Virus record (IMG/VR): IMGVR_UViG_3300037296_000220
Coordinates: 38,535 to 102,534 of that record
Direction: 5' to 3' (one strand)
Length of the DNA: 64,000 nt
DNA from: a virus
This document shows, in pieces, positions 53,301-61,191 of the stretch; position 1 is the stretch's first letter; each line of letters opens with the position of its first letter. The notes below the pieces were generated by a model. That model was not told the origin of the DNA, ran no database searches, and saw nothing but the letters and a program-made list of their open reading frames with translations. Both the position numbers and the translations under genes were made by a program.

Positions 53301-53969
53301 ACCGGTTGGGCCGGCATCCCAGGACAGGTCCACAGTTGTCTCAGTGGCGTTATCTGCAGCCAAGCCGGTTGGTACACTTGCAGCAACGTCATACTCAATC
53401 CACTGACTGTCATCACCCACAAAATTGAGCAACGTGCCGTCGTTTCCGCCAATCTCATCAATCAGCACTAGCCCGGTGCCACCGGAGGCATCGGCATTCC
53501 AGTAATGCGAGATACCGCCGGGTGCCTCAAGGCTGACGCTGTACAAGTCATAGTCGGAGTAATAGTTGGTCGATACTTGGCCAAAGCGCTCAAATTCAAA
53601 TGTAGCGGGATGGTTGCCTGCAATCGTGCGAACGGCCCCACCATTAACCTGTATTCCTATAACGCCAGCCGTTCGAGTAAAGACCACGGTGAACCGCTGG
53701 CCCTGACCAGGCCAGTAATCCGTTGGGTCGCCGTAGTTGATGAAACCCCCGCCGGCAACGTTCCAGAAGACCCCAGGGCTGCCGTAGACTGCGGCGAAGT
53801 TCTGGTTGCTTGTGGCGCCACCAAACAGCACAGCAGCCCCGCCGTTGCCACTGTTCGTCACCATGGATATGTCCATAGTGATCGTAAAGTCACCGGTCAG
53901 TTGTATCGCTGAAGCAAGCTGTACCCACTCGTTTGTAGTACGACCCAGTTTTCGTAGAAAGTGCGCCAT
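50394..53969 (-). CDS. Large virion surface protein: LamG-like, FN3, Ig-like repeats and SGNH esterase
   Basis: The 1191-residue protein has an N-terminal LamG/concanavalin-like domain (about 1-190) and an FN3-like domain (200-285). An Ig-like DUF5011 repeat (PVITLVDGDV...TVTV) is followed by an SGNH hydrolase with GDS near 476, GYND near 577 and DTVH near 660. Four more tandem Ig-like repeats of about 78 residues and a C-terminal domain complete it. SGNH enzymes remove acyl groups from polysaccharides. Lying among head genes, it is more likely a head decoration or fibre than a tail protein. This is inference. Confidence 0.82.
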   Translation of the reverse strand: MAHFLRKLGRTTNEWVQLASAIQLTGDFTITMDISMVTNSGNGGAAVLFGGATSNQNFAAVYGSPGVFWNVAGGGFINYGDPTDYWPGQGQRFTVVFTRTAGVIGIQVNGGAVRTIAGNHPATFEFERFGQVSTNYYSDYDLYSVSLEAPGGISHYWNADASGGTGLVLIDEIGGNDGTLLNFVGDDSQWIEYDVAASVPTGLAADNATETTVDLSWDAGPTGATNDLQWRLLNDTGNETLVSGLTSPSYALAGLASETQYEYRVNETLDAVTSDWSAWFGFASAAPAVADTTAPVITLVDGDVTRVVGSTWTDPGYSATDNVDGDITSNVGVTGTVDTSTAGTYTLNYSVTDAAENTVTATRTVTVVEAAVTTPTITAPVENQFVTRTGDNGTVTVSGTFEAGAELDDVEVRVIQGVTEVVSWTSSTVGADDFTVDIVVPKSVEPYTVEVRSMLSGTPVSSTVASGAWYVGDVFGMIGDSSMQYWYGNGSGTEVPGFVVLDQDGYRNNVTSGQGGLSFAASITAITGAAMLALDFGYSGSHMGSWANGSSQYPLFQTAVQNLAAQGTAIAGVVMIAGYNDAAWEALVDTADALDKFTRLHNRVQTLVGASVPFFNIGVQRGTPPRTDIQWQYLLEAEEQFLQTDGVYRAAYSYDLTMHGDTVHLTNAAYAIQAERAATVVGSVLEGLPYDSAPTVVSAAATSATTTVVTLANVTAITPQTGITGFRFTEGEAISAAVAVGNDQIELTHAALATTSLLTYHFEADPDISGAVLSDTGLPLVTANNVGIADGIAPVITLTDGDVSIEEGTAWTEPGYLATDNEDGDLTASVSISGTVNTAVPGQYVLTYSVTDAAGNTGTTTRTVTVTGLDVTAPVITLTDGDISIAEGEAFSEPGYSANDGVDGDLTGSVVVTGTVNSAVPGTYILTYSVTDAAGNESSVTRTVTVVADTVLPVITLTGGDVSIAEGDTWAEPGFTASDNLDGNITGSVTITGSVNTAVPGQYVLTYSVTDSADNTGTATRTVTVTADAVLPVITLVGGAVTLTRGDTWTEPGFSASDNLDGNITGAVVVTGSVDTGTDGVYTLTYSVTDSRGNTGTATRTVTVEAPSVNEVTGINGDNVLRLGQSNVVTFSLSASLEASQYWEGFVTVAGADYPVTVTASNDTTVTFTPDPTTPTTGTPQLTLNKMALST

Positions 53970-53972
53970 CGA

Positions 53973-54356
53973 TTACACTCCCGACTCTGTCAGAGTTATT
54001 GAGGCTGCCTGGGTTGGGTGCAAAACCGTGCCCGGGCCTGAGTCGTTACCTGCTGTTGGGAGAGCTGGGAAGGTGCCCGGGAACAGAGGGTCGTTATCGA
54101 CCGTGTCGTAATAGATATTCCCACCATTGATACCGGTGGCGCCCTGGTTGCCATAAAAATTCAGATAGCCCCCACCAGGCTGCGCATTGGACTCACCAAT
54201 GTTTGCGGGCAACTGGTTTTCAAAAGCCAGTTCAAAAAATTTTACGGCACCTTCGGCGCGGGTCCCGCTAACCAATGCTGGGTTCGTGCTAATTAGCGGG
54301 TTATTCGCTTTGCGAATGCCCTGAATCAGACTGAGATTTAATGCTGGGACTGCCAT
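53973..54356 (-). CDS. Hypothetical 127-residue protein beside the Ig-like genes
   Basis: The Gly/Asn/Pro-rich sequence (QPGGGYLNFYGNQGATGINGGN, in parts) looks like a small beta structural protein. It is three bases from the surface-protein gene on one side and two bases from the PKD gene on the other, so they form one unit. A head attachment or decoration part is possible; no family was recognised. Confidence 0.55.
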   Translation of the reverse strand: MAVPALNLSLIQGIRKANNPLISTNPALVSGTRAEGAVKFFELAFENQLPANIGESNAQPGGGYLNFYGNQGATGINGGNIYYDTVDNDPLFPGTFPALPTAGNDSGPGTVLHPTQAASITLTESGV

Positions 54357-54358
54357 TG

Positions 54359-55123
54359 TTATGCCTCTACGGTCATGTTTGAGAAGGTGAAGGTTTCAAC
54401 AACAGTAGGAATCCGAACCGTAAATCCAGAGAAGATGAATGACTCGACCAGAGTGGGTTCAGGTTCAACAACGTCATCAATGACGGCCAGCAGCTTGGTT
54501 TGGGTCGCTGTCAATTCCCCGTCGGAGACGGTCAGTGTCACGCTGTAGTTGCCGGCTGTGGCGTAGGTGTAAGTCACCTGAGCACCTTCGGCGGACGCAC
54601 CATTGCCAAAGGTCCAGATGTAGCTCAGGGCATCCCCATCCGGGTCACTCGACGCAGACGCATCTAAATCGACGCTCAGGCCGTCCAGAATCTGTGTGTA
54701 GCTCGCGACAGGGGGATTGTTCACTGTGACGACAGACACGCTCAGGGACGCTGTCAGAGCGCTTGCGTTGCCCGCCCTGTCAACTGCCTGGGCTGAGACT
54801 TCATAGTCGCCCGTCGGCAGGTTCAGATCGTTCAACTCGAAGGAGCCAGTCAGGCCGCTTCGTACCGGTGCACCATCGACATAGAGCGTCCAGACAGCGG
54901 TCGCATCGTCGATGGTTGGGATAAGGAGTGAGCCAACCAGGGTCAGCTCAATGGTGGGGGCTACGGTGTCCGTCAGGTCGATACGCACCGTGGTGATGAC
55001 ACCAGTGGCGTTGCGCTTAGACAGGCTCAGGACATCCGGCAGAATGAAATTTCCATCGATGTCTTTAAGGTCAAATTCAATGATGACCGGTTCGCCAGGC
55101 TTCCGTTTGATCACCCCCGACAT
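54359..55123 (-). CDS. PKD/Ig-domain virion protein
   Basis: The 254-residue protein has an N-terminal Ig-like domain (about 1-125). A PKD domain follows (NPPVASYT, DPDGDALSYIWTFGNG, YSVTLTVSDG; about 130-215). A C-terminal tail contains the related motifs VESFIFSGFTV and VETFTFSNMTV. PKD domains occur on capsids as adhesion or decoration modules. Its gene follows the gene after the capsid gene, so it is a candidate head-decoration protein. Confidence 0.7.
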   Translation of the reverse strand: MSGVIKRKPGEPVIIEFDLKDIDGNFILPDVLSLSKRNATGVITTVRIDLTDTVAPTIELTLVGSLLIPTIDDATAVWTLYVDGAPVRSGLTGSFELNDLNLPTGDYEVSAQAVDRAGNASALTASLSVSVVTVNNPPVASYTQILDGLSVDLDASASSDPDGDALSYIWTFGNGASAEGAQVTYTYATAGNYSVTLTVSDGELTATQTKLLAVIDDVVEPEPTLVESFIFSGFTVRIPTVVETFTFSNMTVEA

Positions 55124-55124
55124 G

Positions 55125-55565
55125 TTAGCTGCCCCGCTTTGCTTTCAAGGCCAGCAGACCGTCGATGATGCCAACGATCGAGGTGCCCTTGACGCCATAG
55201 GGGGTAGCAAATTCACGCAAAGGTGAAATGCCCTGGTCGGCCAGTTCAGCTAGGGTTTCAGCAGTGAAGTCCCAGGTTAGGCTTTCATCGGTAGGCACTT
55301 TCACTTCAGCCTTTTTCTTGCCGGTCGCCTTGACCGCCTTACCTTCGATGGACTTGTTGCGAGATTTCAGCTCGCGAGTACCGGCGCCGCCCTGCTCGCT
55401 GGAGCCGTCGGTATTGAGCACTTCAATTTGTACGATCGCACCAATCTGCTCAACTTCCCGGGAGGTCAGTTCGTCAACGGAGACGCCTTCTACAAATTGG
55501 TGAACGCCGAAAAAGCCGGTCAGGTTCATCCATCCTTTGCTCAGTAATTTGATCTTGTTAGCCAT
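55125..55565 (-). CDS. Hypothetical head protein next to the major capsid gene
   Basis: The 146-residue protein has an acidic N-terminal part, a Lys-rich middle (KGKKKAEVKV-like, about residues 72-90) and a helical end. It is the first gene downstream of the major capsid protein and is separated from it by a strong terminator. Small decoration or head-completion proteins often occupy this spot; no motif confirms it. Confidence 0.55.
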   Translation of the reverse strand: MANKIKLLSKGWMNLTGFFGVHQFVEGVSVDELTSREVEQIGAIVQIEVLNTDGSSEQGGAGTRELKSRNKSIEGKAVKATGKKKAEVKVPTDESLTWDFTAETLAELADQGISPLREFATPYGVKGTSIVGIIDGLLALKAKRGS

Positions 55566-55576
55566 ATAACCCTCTC

Positions 55577-55602
55577 AAACAAAAGGGGCTCGAAGCCCCT
55601 TA
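55577..55602 (-). terminator. Rho-independent terminator after the capsid gene
   Basis: Read leftward, AAGGGGCTTCGAGCCCCTT is followed by TTGTTT. It lies between leader copy 13 and the start of the 55565 gene, and probably caps abundant capsid mRNA. Confidence 0.82.
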
Positions 55603-55629
55603 TAAGTTAACTCACCAAATAATCAATCT

Positions 55630-55643
55630 TAGTTGTTTGTGTG
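55630..55643 (-). promoter_or_regulatory. Repeated leader element, copy 13
   Basis: Read leftward this is CACACAAACAACTA, beginning four bases after the capsid-gene stop codon and preceded by AATT as in copies 1 and 6. A terminator follows. Confidence 0.7.
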
Positions 55644-55645
55644 AA

Positions 55646-56551
55646 TTAGACGTTAGTAATACCGTACAGAGCAGCCAGGGACTGAGTGCTCTTCAGTGCA
55701 ACACTCCAGTAGGCCTTGAGGCGTGTACGGGTGGCATCTTTATTTTGGACGGTGCCCAGGTCTTCGACGATGATGCCGGCAGATTCGCCACCGTAGATGC
55801 CGTGCAGACCGTCTACTTCGTTCAGGCGAACGGCGTAGATGGAGCAGGTGTCGTCAGCAGTACCCTGAGCGACATCACCTTCGATGAAGTCGTTGATCAG
55901 GATGGGCACGCCGTCGAACGCCGGGACCGAGAAACCGAAGTCTTCGATCATGAAACGTTCGGCAGTGTTACCGCCGGCTGCGCGCAGCAATTGCTTGAGC
56001 GCACGGTAGGTGCCGCGACGCATGACGTAAGCGTCAACGCCATTAGGGACCATGTCTTTCAGTTCGTCGAGCATGTCCATGGACAGAGCCATGCCGTTTG
56101 CACCCGCTTCCAGACGCTGACCGGTGTCGCGCACCAGCTTGTCGATGCCGTCGAAAGACTTGGCGTTGGCAGAAGAGTCACCCTGGACCAGCGCACGCTT
56201 GAACGCACGACCCATACCCTTCGCCTTCATCGCCAACTGAATGGCTTTCTGGTCATTGGTGTCAGACTCAGTACCTTGCAGGAACTTGTCGACATCAACG
56301 TCACCAGCGATGATCCGCAGGCGAGTAGTGATTTCTTCCGCCTGAGAGGCTTCTTCCGGAATGGTGTCGTTCGGGTCAAGGAACACGCCTTCAGACACAA
56401 CGCTTTCGCGGTTGTAGACGTAGGCCTTGCCGTCGGTACGCTGGAACGGCAGGAAGGCGAACAGGTCATCACGGTCGATGATCTCTTCGACGACGCCGCG
56501 CTGCAGGTCGTTGTTGCTGAGGTTATCAGCGATGGTTTTCAGTAATGGCAT
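55646..56551 (-). CDS. Major capsid protein (HK97 fold likely)
   Basis: The start ATG at 56551 has AGGAG seven bases upstream. The 301-residue protein has an N-terminal arm, an E-loop-like segment (FQRTDGKAYVYNRES), a long spine-like helix region and a C-terminal part with DATRTRLKAYWSVALKS. This pattern, size and position after portal and scaffold genes suit the capsid protein. A palindrome TGTCAATTGACA lies just upstream (56563-56574). Confidence 0.85.
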   Translation of the reverse strand: MPLLKTIADNLSNNDLQRGVVEEIIDRDDLFAFLPFQRTDGKAYVYNRESVVSEGVFLDPNDTIPEEASQAEEITTRLRIIAGDVDVDKFLQGTESDTNDQKAIQLAMKAKGMGRAFKRALVQGDSSANAKSFDGIDKLVRDTGQRLEAGANGMALSMDMLDELKDMVPNGVDAYVMRRGTYRALKQLLRAAGGNTAERFMIEDFGFSVPAFDGVPILINDFIEGDVAQGTADDTCSIYAVRLNEVDGLHGIYGGESAGIIVEDLGTVQNKDATRTRLKAYWSVALKSTQSLAALYGITNV

Positions 56552-56593
56552 TACCTTACTCCTGTCAATTGACAATTGCTTTGCACAAAGGGG

Positions 56594-57460
56594 TTACTTC
56601 TTCGCGTTCAGGGCGCCCAAAATTCGGGAATGCCCGCGAACTTCTTGCTTGTCCAGATCCGGGGTCTTCAGGTCTTCAGTGGTGCGACTGCCCGGGCCTG
56701 GTTTCATCTTGCTTTTAAGCAGTGACTTGCTTTCTGGGTGCTTCGCATACAGCTCTCCAATCGCTGCATCGAAACTCAATGGCTTGCCCTCTGCGTCCAC
56801 CAGGGGTGTTCGATCGGCGGCGCCCGCTGGCTTGTCATAAGCGACAACGCCGCTATCAGACCGCTCAAAGTGACCCAGGAACAGATTTCGAGCGATGCTC
56901 AACGGAATGGCGCTCTCTTTCGAAATGAACTCGGAGTCGCTGAATGAGCGCCCGATGGTCAGTTCTTCCAGTTGCGCGTTGGCTGCGGCCAGTTGCTCTT
57001 TTAAAGTGCCAACTTCGGTAGTCAGTTCTGTCGTGGCGGCTTCGGCTCGGGTCTTCATCTGCTCAACGATTCGGTCGTATTCGCCTTTGCGCTCCAGGTC
57101 TTGTCGTTCACGGTCAGCGCGAGCTTGTTCCAACTGCTCTACTGACTCGACGCCCAATTCCTTCAGAGTGCTGGACAGGCCAGACTGGAGCGATTCGAGC
57201 GTCTTGTTCAATTCAGCCAGTTGGCTGTCGCGAGCTTGCAGATCAGCTTTCAGCTTGGCTTCGGCAGCTTTAGCTTTGTCCGGGTCTGCTGCAGCGGCGG
57301 CTTTGGCGGCTGCAGCGTCTGCTGCGACTGCTTTGTCTGCTGCGGCTTTGTCTGCTGCGGCTTTGTCTGCTGCGGCTTTGTCAGCTTCAGAAGGCTCTTC
57401 ACGAACGAACATCGGCTGAGTTTGTTCAATGCGGTACAAAAAAGGTTCTGCTTTAGACAC
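56594..57460 (-). CDS. Capsid scaffolding protein
   Basis: A GTG start at 57460 with GGAG eight bases upstream is chosen. The 288-residue product has an Ala/Lys/Asp repeat block (KAAADKAAADKA near residues 28-45) and a long coiled coil to about 170. A basic C-terminus includes GPGSRTTED, the usual scaffold layout. It lies between portal and capsid genes. No separate maturation protease gene is visible. Confidence 0.82.
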   Translation of the reverse strand: MSKAEPFLYRIEQTQPMFVREEPSEADKAAADKAAADKAAADKAVAADAAAAKAAAAADPDKAKAAEAKLKADLQARDSQLAELNKTLESLQSGLSSTLKELGVESVEQLEQARADRERQDLERKGEYDRIVEQMKTRAEAATTELTTEVGTLKEQLAAANAQLEELTIGRSFSDSEFISKESAIPLSIARNLFLGHFERSDSGVVAYDKPAGAADRTPLVDAEGKPLSFDAAIGELYAKHPESKSLLKSKMKPGPGSRTTEDLKTPDLDKQEVRGHSRILGALNAKK

Positions 57461-57474
57461 GTTGGTCACTCCAA

Positions 57475-59070
57475 TCAGTTTTTCTGGTCAGCTTCCCGAC
57501 CCTTGGTTTTAGACTGCTTATCGCCAGAACTTTCGCGATTGCGCTTGGCCTCTTCGAGAACCCGGGATTTCTGATCCGGGCTGCCTTCCGTCAGAGCTGC
57601 GGCCGCCTCTTTGGCTTCTTTCACGGCGGCGGTAATCCCCTTCTCCATTTCACTGCGCAACTTTTTGCCCAGGCTTGGCCAGAGCTTGTCAACGACAGAC
57701 ATGGATTGGCGGGTCATCACCTCTTCAGGCATGGCCATGAGGCTCAGTCGCATCGATACATCGAACTCGTCCCACAGGTCGCGGGTTGAGAACTCATGCG
57801 GGTACTTGACAATGTCAGTCCGGGTCGCCCAGTCGGTGTCGCCCGAATACAGGCAGACCACGTTGGCGATTCGGTTTTCCAGGGTTTCCAGGGCATCCGC
57901 CCGGCTGCTCAGCAACGCGGTGACGCGCTCAAAGTCTTTGGACTTGGCGGCGCCACTGGAGTTGTCGATACCCTTGGAGTTGTCCTGCTTGGTGCGCTCA
58001 CCTGCCAGGCCAACGGTGTGATAAATTTCATTGATGATCTTCTCGATCACCGACACGATCAGTGATGCCTGGCGCGGGTCAGGGCTCAGAAACTCAGGCT
58101 TGACACCCTTCTCTCCGTCGAACAGGAACAGGCGCTTGGTGCCAGCGTTCAGTAACGCTTCCTCTTCGGTAGAGCCTGGCAGGATGCCCTGAGCGGGCAT
58201 GGCCAGTTGCGAGAAGGTCTGGTCCTGAATGATCGCGTCCAGGTTGGACAGGTAGTTCGCAACGGCCCGATCAAGGTACGCAATGTCATTGATCAGCGAG
58301 GGTACGTTGTGGGGCTCGCGAGACAGGGTGTGATCTGCCCGAATGACCGGCACCACGCCCAGGTCGTGAGCACCCTGCTCTACCAACTCGACCTTGAGCT
58401 GACTGCGGGCCCGGGTGTTTATCGAGCTGTGATTGCCTTTTGTCAGCTCGATCAAAAACCACTCTGTGCGCGTCCAAAGCCGGTAGCGGTCCTTGATGAC
58501 GATCTCGGTCGCAAATGGGTCGGAGTCGTCACGATACTCTTCGTAAATCAGAATCCAGTTCAGATTGCCGTGTTCATCCCAGCTCATGTCCAGAACGCGA
58601 GTCGGCGGCACGACGTACATGTAAATACCGCCAGCGGCTTCCTCTTCGTCTTTCACGGACGCGTTCTCGGGCAGCTTTTTACTGTTGTCGATCACAACCC
58701 AGGGGCAACCAAACGTGGATGACTTGGTGCTGACGATCCGCATCATTTCAGTCATGTCGATGCCGCGGCTGTCGGTGCTTGACCAGAATTTCTGCAACGC
58801 TTGTGGGGCATCGTCAGCGCGAGTTGGGTGCTGAACGAATTGGTATTTGGTCACCAGGTCAACCACTTCACGGGTGTGGTTGAATCGATAAGCTCGATCT
58901 TTACGGTCACAAAACTCGCCATCACCCTCTTTGAAATACTTGTGCAAATGACGGTCGAAATAGGCACGACCACCCCGGTAGGAGTCCTCAAGGAACTCCC
59001 AGTGGGTTTTCATGGCTTCGTAAAGCGGATGTCTGCGCCGAACAATGGCGCTGAGCTGTTTAATATCCAT
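57475..59070 (-). CDS. Portal protein
   Basis: The 531-residue protein has the portal pattern: EFLEDSYRGG, a middle segment IDNSKKLPENAS, and NDIAYLDRAVANYLSNLD. A helical crown region with Gln/Lys-rich C-terminus follows. It forms the dodecameric DNA channel. It lies between terminase large subunit and scaffold genes. The composite late promoter is at 59098-59124. Confidence 0.85.
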   Translation of the reverse strand: MDIKQLSAIVRRRHPLYEAMKTHWEFLEDSYRGGRAYFDRHLHKYFKEGDGEFCDRKDRAYRFNHTREVVDLVTKYQFVQHPTRADDAPQALQKFWSSTDSRGIDMTEMMRIVSTKSSTFGCPWVVIDNSKKLPENASVKDEEEAAGGIYMYVVPPTRVLDMSWDEHGNLNWILIYEEYRDDSDPFATEIVIKDRYRLWTRTEWFLIELTKGNHSSINTRARSQLKVELVEQGAHDLGVVPVIRADHTLSREPHNVPSLINDIAYLDRAVANYLSNLDAIIQDQTFSQLAMPAQGILPGSTEEEALLNAGTKRLFLFDGEKGVKPEFLSPDPRQASLIVSVIEKIINEIYHTVGLAGERTKQDNSKGIDNSSGAAKSKDFERVTALLSSRADALETLENRIANVVCLYSGDTDWATRTDIVKYPHEFSTRDLWDEFDVSMRLSLMAMPEEVMTRQSMSVVDKLWPSLGKKLRSEMEKGITAAVKEAKEAAAALTEGSPDQKSRVLEEAKRNRESSGDKQSKTKGREADQKN

Positions 59071-59097
59071 AACGACCGTCTACTGGCAGATGGGCCG

Positions 59098-59124
59098 AAT
59101 ATACCACACTTAGTTGTTTGTTTG
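59098..59124 (-). promoter_or_regulatory. Composite late promoter with leader element, copy 14
   Basis: Read leftward: CAAACAAACAACTAAG, TGTGG, TATATT (59098-59103) and CGGCC. It lies between terminase and portal genes and resembles copy 7 closely. Confidence 0.72.
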
Positions 59125-59132
59125 AAATCATT

Positions 59133-60365
59133 TTATAAGTTCCTACCCATGATTTTGATTTGCTTGGTCGGGAATCGGTATTGAACCGGGTAACCACACG
59201 CATCGGTGATGTGTTCAATGTTCATCTGCTTGTCGATGTCACCACTGCCCTGCTTGTACAGCGTCTGCTCCAGCGAAGCGATGAAATTCTTGCAGCTCGG
59301 ATCCACAAAGAAACGAACATCACCGGTCGCATCACGGAACATGCGGTTCATCGAGTTCACCCGGTCCTGCACCGGCGGGTGTTGCTTGTGATACAGGATC
59401 TTCTTGAACCCCTTGTCCCTGAAAATGTCCAGGGAGCTTTCGCCGCGGGCATGCTGTCGGGCGCCGCCGGCCGGGTCAGGGAAGATGATGATGTTCTGAC
59501 TCCAGCGCCAGTAGCGCCGCTCCAGCTCTTCGCACAGTTCGACCACGTTGGAGCTGCGCAGAAATATCTCGCTGACCGCGTGAAGCGTCTTGCCGTCGGC
59601 GGAGGGCTGCAGAATCACCGCGCTCATCGGATCGATGTTGAAGTCGACACCTACCCAAATCTCTTTGGATGGATCGAAGGCGCACGGCTTGACGTGGATG
59701 TTCCGATCGAACTCGTGGTACACCCGTCCGGACATGGTTTCAAACGACGCCTCAAATTCCTGACGGAAAGACTTCAGGTCCATATCCCGTTTGGCCATTT
59801 CGATTTCTGACTCGGGAATGAACGGCGAGGTGATGGTTGGGAACTGCCAGCTCTGCCAGACTCGGTTGTTCGGGTCTTGCCCAAGCTTGTGTACATCGTA
59901 GAGGTTCGCGTAACCCTTCGGCGTACCGATGATCATGGCGTTGCCGCGGTCTTTGGCCAAGGTTGGGCGCAGTACCTTCGTCCACACGTCGGGCTTCATG
60001 TCCTGAAACTCATCGAGCACGACGTAGTACAAGCCCACACCCCGCAAGGAGTCCGGGTCATCAGCGCCCTTCAGCTCGATCTTGGACTTGTTCTTGAGCA
60101 TCACCCACATTTCGGTGTGGTGAACCTTCTTGATCCACTGACGGGGAATGCTCTCGACCAGTTCGTCCCACATGATCTGCTTGGCCATGCGGTAGGACGG
60201 CGCCACATACCAGACCTTGCGCCGCGGGCCCCCGATCGCCTGCTGAATCAGTGTGAATCGAGCCAAAGCTGTCTTACCCCACCGACGACCCGCTGTGACG
60301 ACCTTGAATCGTGCGGGAAAGGCATGCACTTCAGCCTGTTTGGGGTGCAACAGCATTTCATGCAT
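59133..60365 (-). CDS. Terminase large subunit
   Basis: The 410-residue protein has Walker A TAGRRWGKTA at about residues 25-34 and Walker B YYVVLDEFQDM near 111-121. A C-terminal RNase H-like nuclease starts with VGVDFNIDPMSA, and later acidic residues (near IIFPDP and ITDACGY) complete it. It powers DNA packaging and cuts concatemers. The small subunit gene is immediately upstream in transcription order. Confidence 0.93.
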   Translation of the reverse strand: MHEMLLHPKQAEVHAFPARFKVVTAGRRWGKTALARFTLIQQAIGGPRRKVWYVAPSYRMAKQIMWDELVESIPRQWIKKVHHTEMWVMLKNKSKIELKGADDPDSLRGVGLYYVVLDEFQDMKPDVWTKVLRPTLAKDRGNAMIIGTPKGYANLYDVHKLGQDPNNRVWQSWQFPTITSPFIPESEIEMAKRDMDLKSFRQEFEASFETMSGRVYHEFDRNIHVKPCAFDPSKEIWVGVDFNIDPMSAVILQPSADGKTLHAVSEIFLRSSNVVELCEELERRYWRWSQNIIIFPDPAGGARQHARGESSLDIFRDKGFKKILYHKQHPPVQDRVNSMNRMFRDATGDVRFFVDPSCKNFIASLEQTLYKQGSGDIDKQMNIEHITDACGYPVQYRFPTKQIKIMGRNL

Positions 60366-60424
60366 GGCGTAACTCGCTCGACGCTCTGTAAGCGTCTGTG
60401 AGACGTTTTCGGGTCAACCCCTCA

Positions 60425-60444
60425 CACACAGACATGTTTGTGTG
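60425..60444. repeat. Near-palindrome between the terminase genes
   Basis: CACACAGACATGTTTGTGTG is a 20-bp imperfect palindrome whose arms match the leader element. The 60365-60500 gap also has GCGAGCGT-type direct repeats and a CGCTCGACGC/GCGAGCG set. It could be a packaging or regulatory site. Confidence 0.45.
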
Positions 60445-60499
60445 TTTTGAAGCGTCAGCGAGCGTACAGATGGGTTCGCGAGCGTGATTCGCATCAGAT

Positions 60500-61093
60500 T
60501 TACGACTGCTCAACGTCTGAACCCTCCCCTGTACCCTCGATCAGGGCCAATTCCGCTTCTTGCTGCTTTCGGATTTCCGCCACGTCGTCCTGGTTCATGA
60601 CGCGCATGAACATTTCCGGCAACACTTCGTTCGGGTCGGTGTCGTCTTTGCCAATACCCAGGATGGCTTCGGCTGTGCCGTAATTGTTCCCAAGCATCTT
60701 GCTGGCTTCGTGCAGAGTCTTCACATCATCCTTGATCATGCCGAACGGCTGTTGTTTTTGAGCGCACTGTCCGATCTCGAACATCACCCGCTTGTTCAGC
60801 AGCCGGATGGCCTTCAGCGTTTCCTCCTTGATGTCCACCGTCAGCTTGGCCAGCTCGTCCGCTTTCTGAGCTGTGGTGTTTTCAATCGACTGGCGGATCG
60901 CTTTCTCGCCTGCCTGAATGTCCTCACCCTTCTCGATCTTCTCTTTGGTGAAACGGCGATGCAGGTTATTCCGGGAGCAGCCGACTTGAGTCGCAATCGC
61001 ATCCAGGGTGTAACGTCCTGAACGCCACATGGACTTAGCCTTCAACCACTCATCCGGGGTCAGACGTTTTGATGGGGTAGCGTTTTCGGTCAT
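60500..61093 (-). CDS. Terminase small subunit
   Basis: From ATG 61093 (GGAG upstream) the 197-residue protein has an N-terminal helix-turn-helix (TLDAIATQVGCSRNNLHRRF), a helical oligomerisation core and an acidic C-terminus. This is the usual small terminase layout, and the gene directly precedes the large subunit. It would recognise the packaging site. Confidence 0.75.
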   Translation of the reverse strand: MTENATPSKRLTPDEWLKAKSMWRSGRYTLDAIATQVGCSRNNLHRRFTKEKIEKGEDIQAGEKAIRQSIENTTAQKADELAKLTVDIKEETLKAIRLLNKRVMFEIGQCAQKQQPFGMIKDDVKTLHEASKMLGNNYGTAEAILGIGKDDTDPNEVLPEMFMRVMNQDDVAEIRKQQEAELALIEGTGEGSDVEQS

Positions 61094-61191
61094 GGTAAAA
61101 ATTACTCCGGGCTCATCGAGCCTAAATCTGATTTTTGAATCCAATTTCACACCGGGGTTCTGTGCTCCGAATGTGATCAAATTTTATACAT

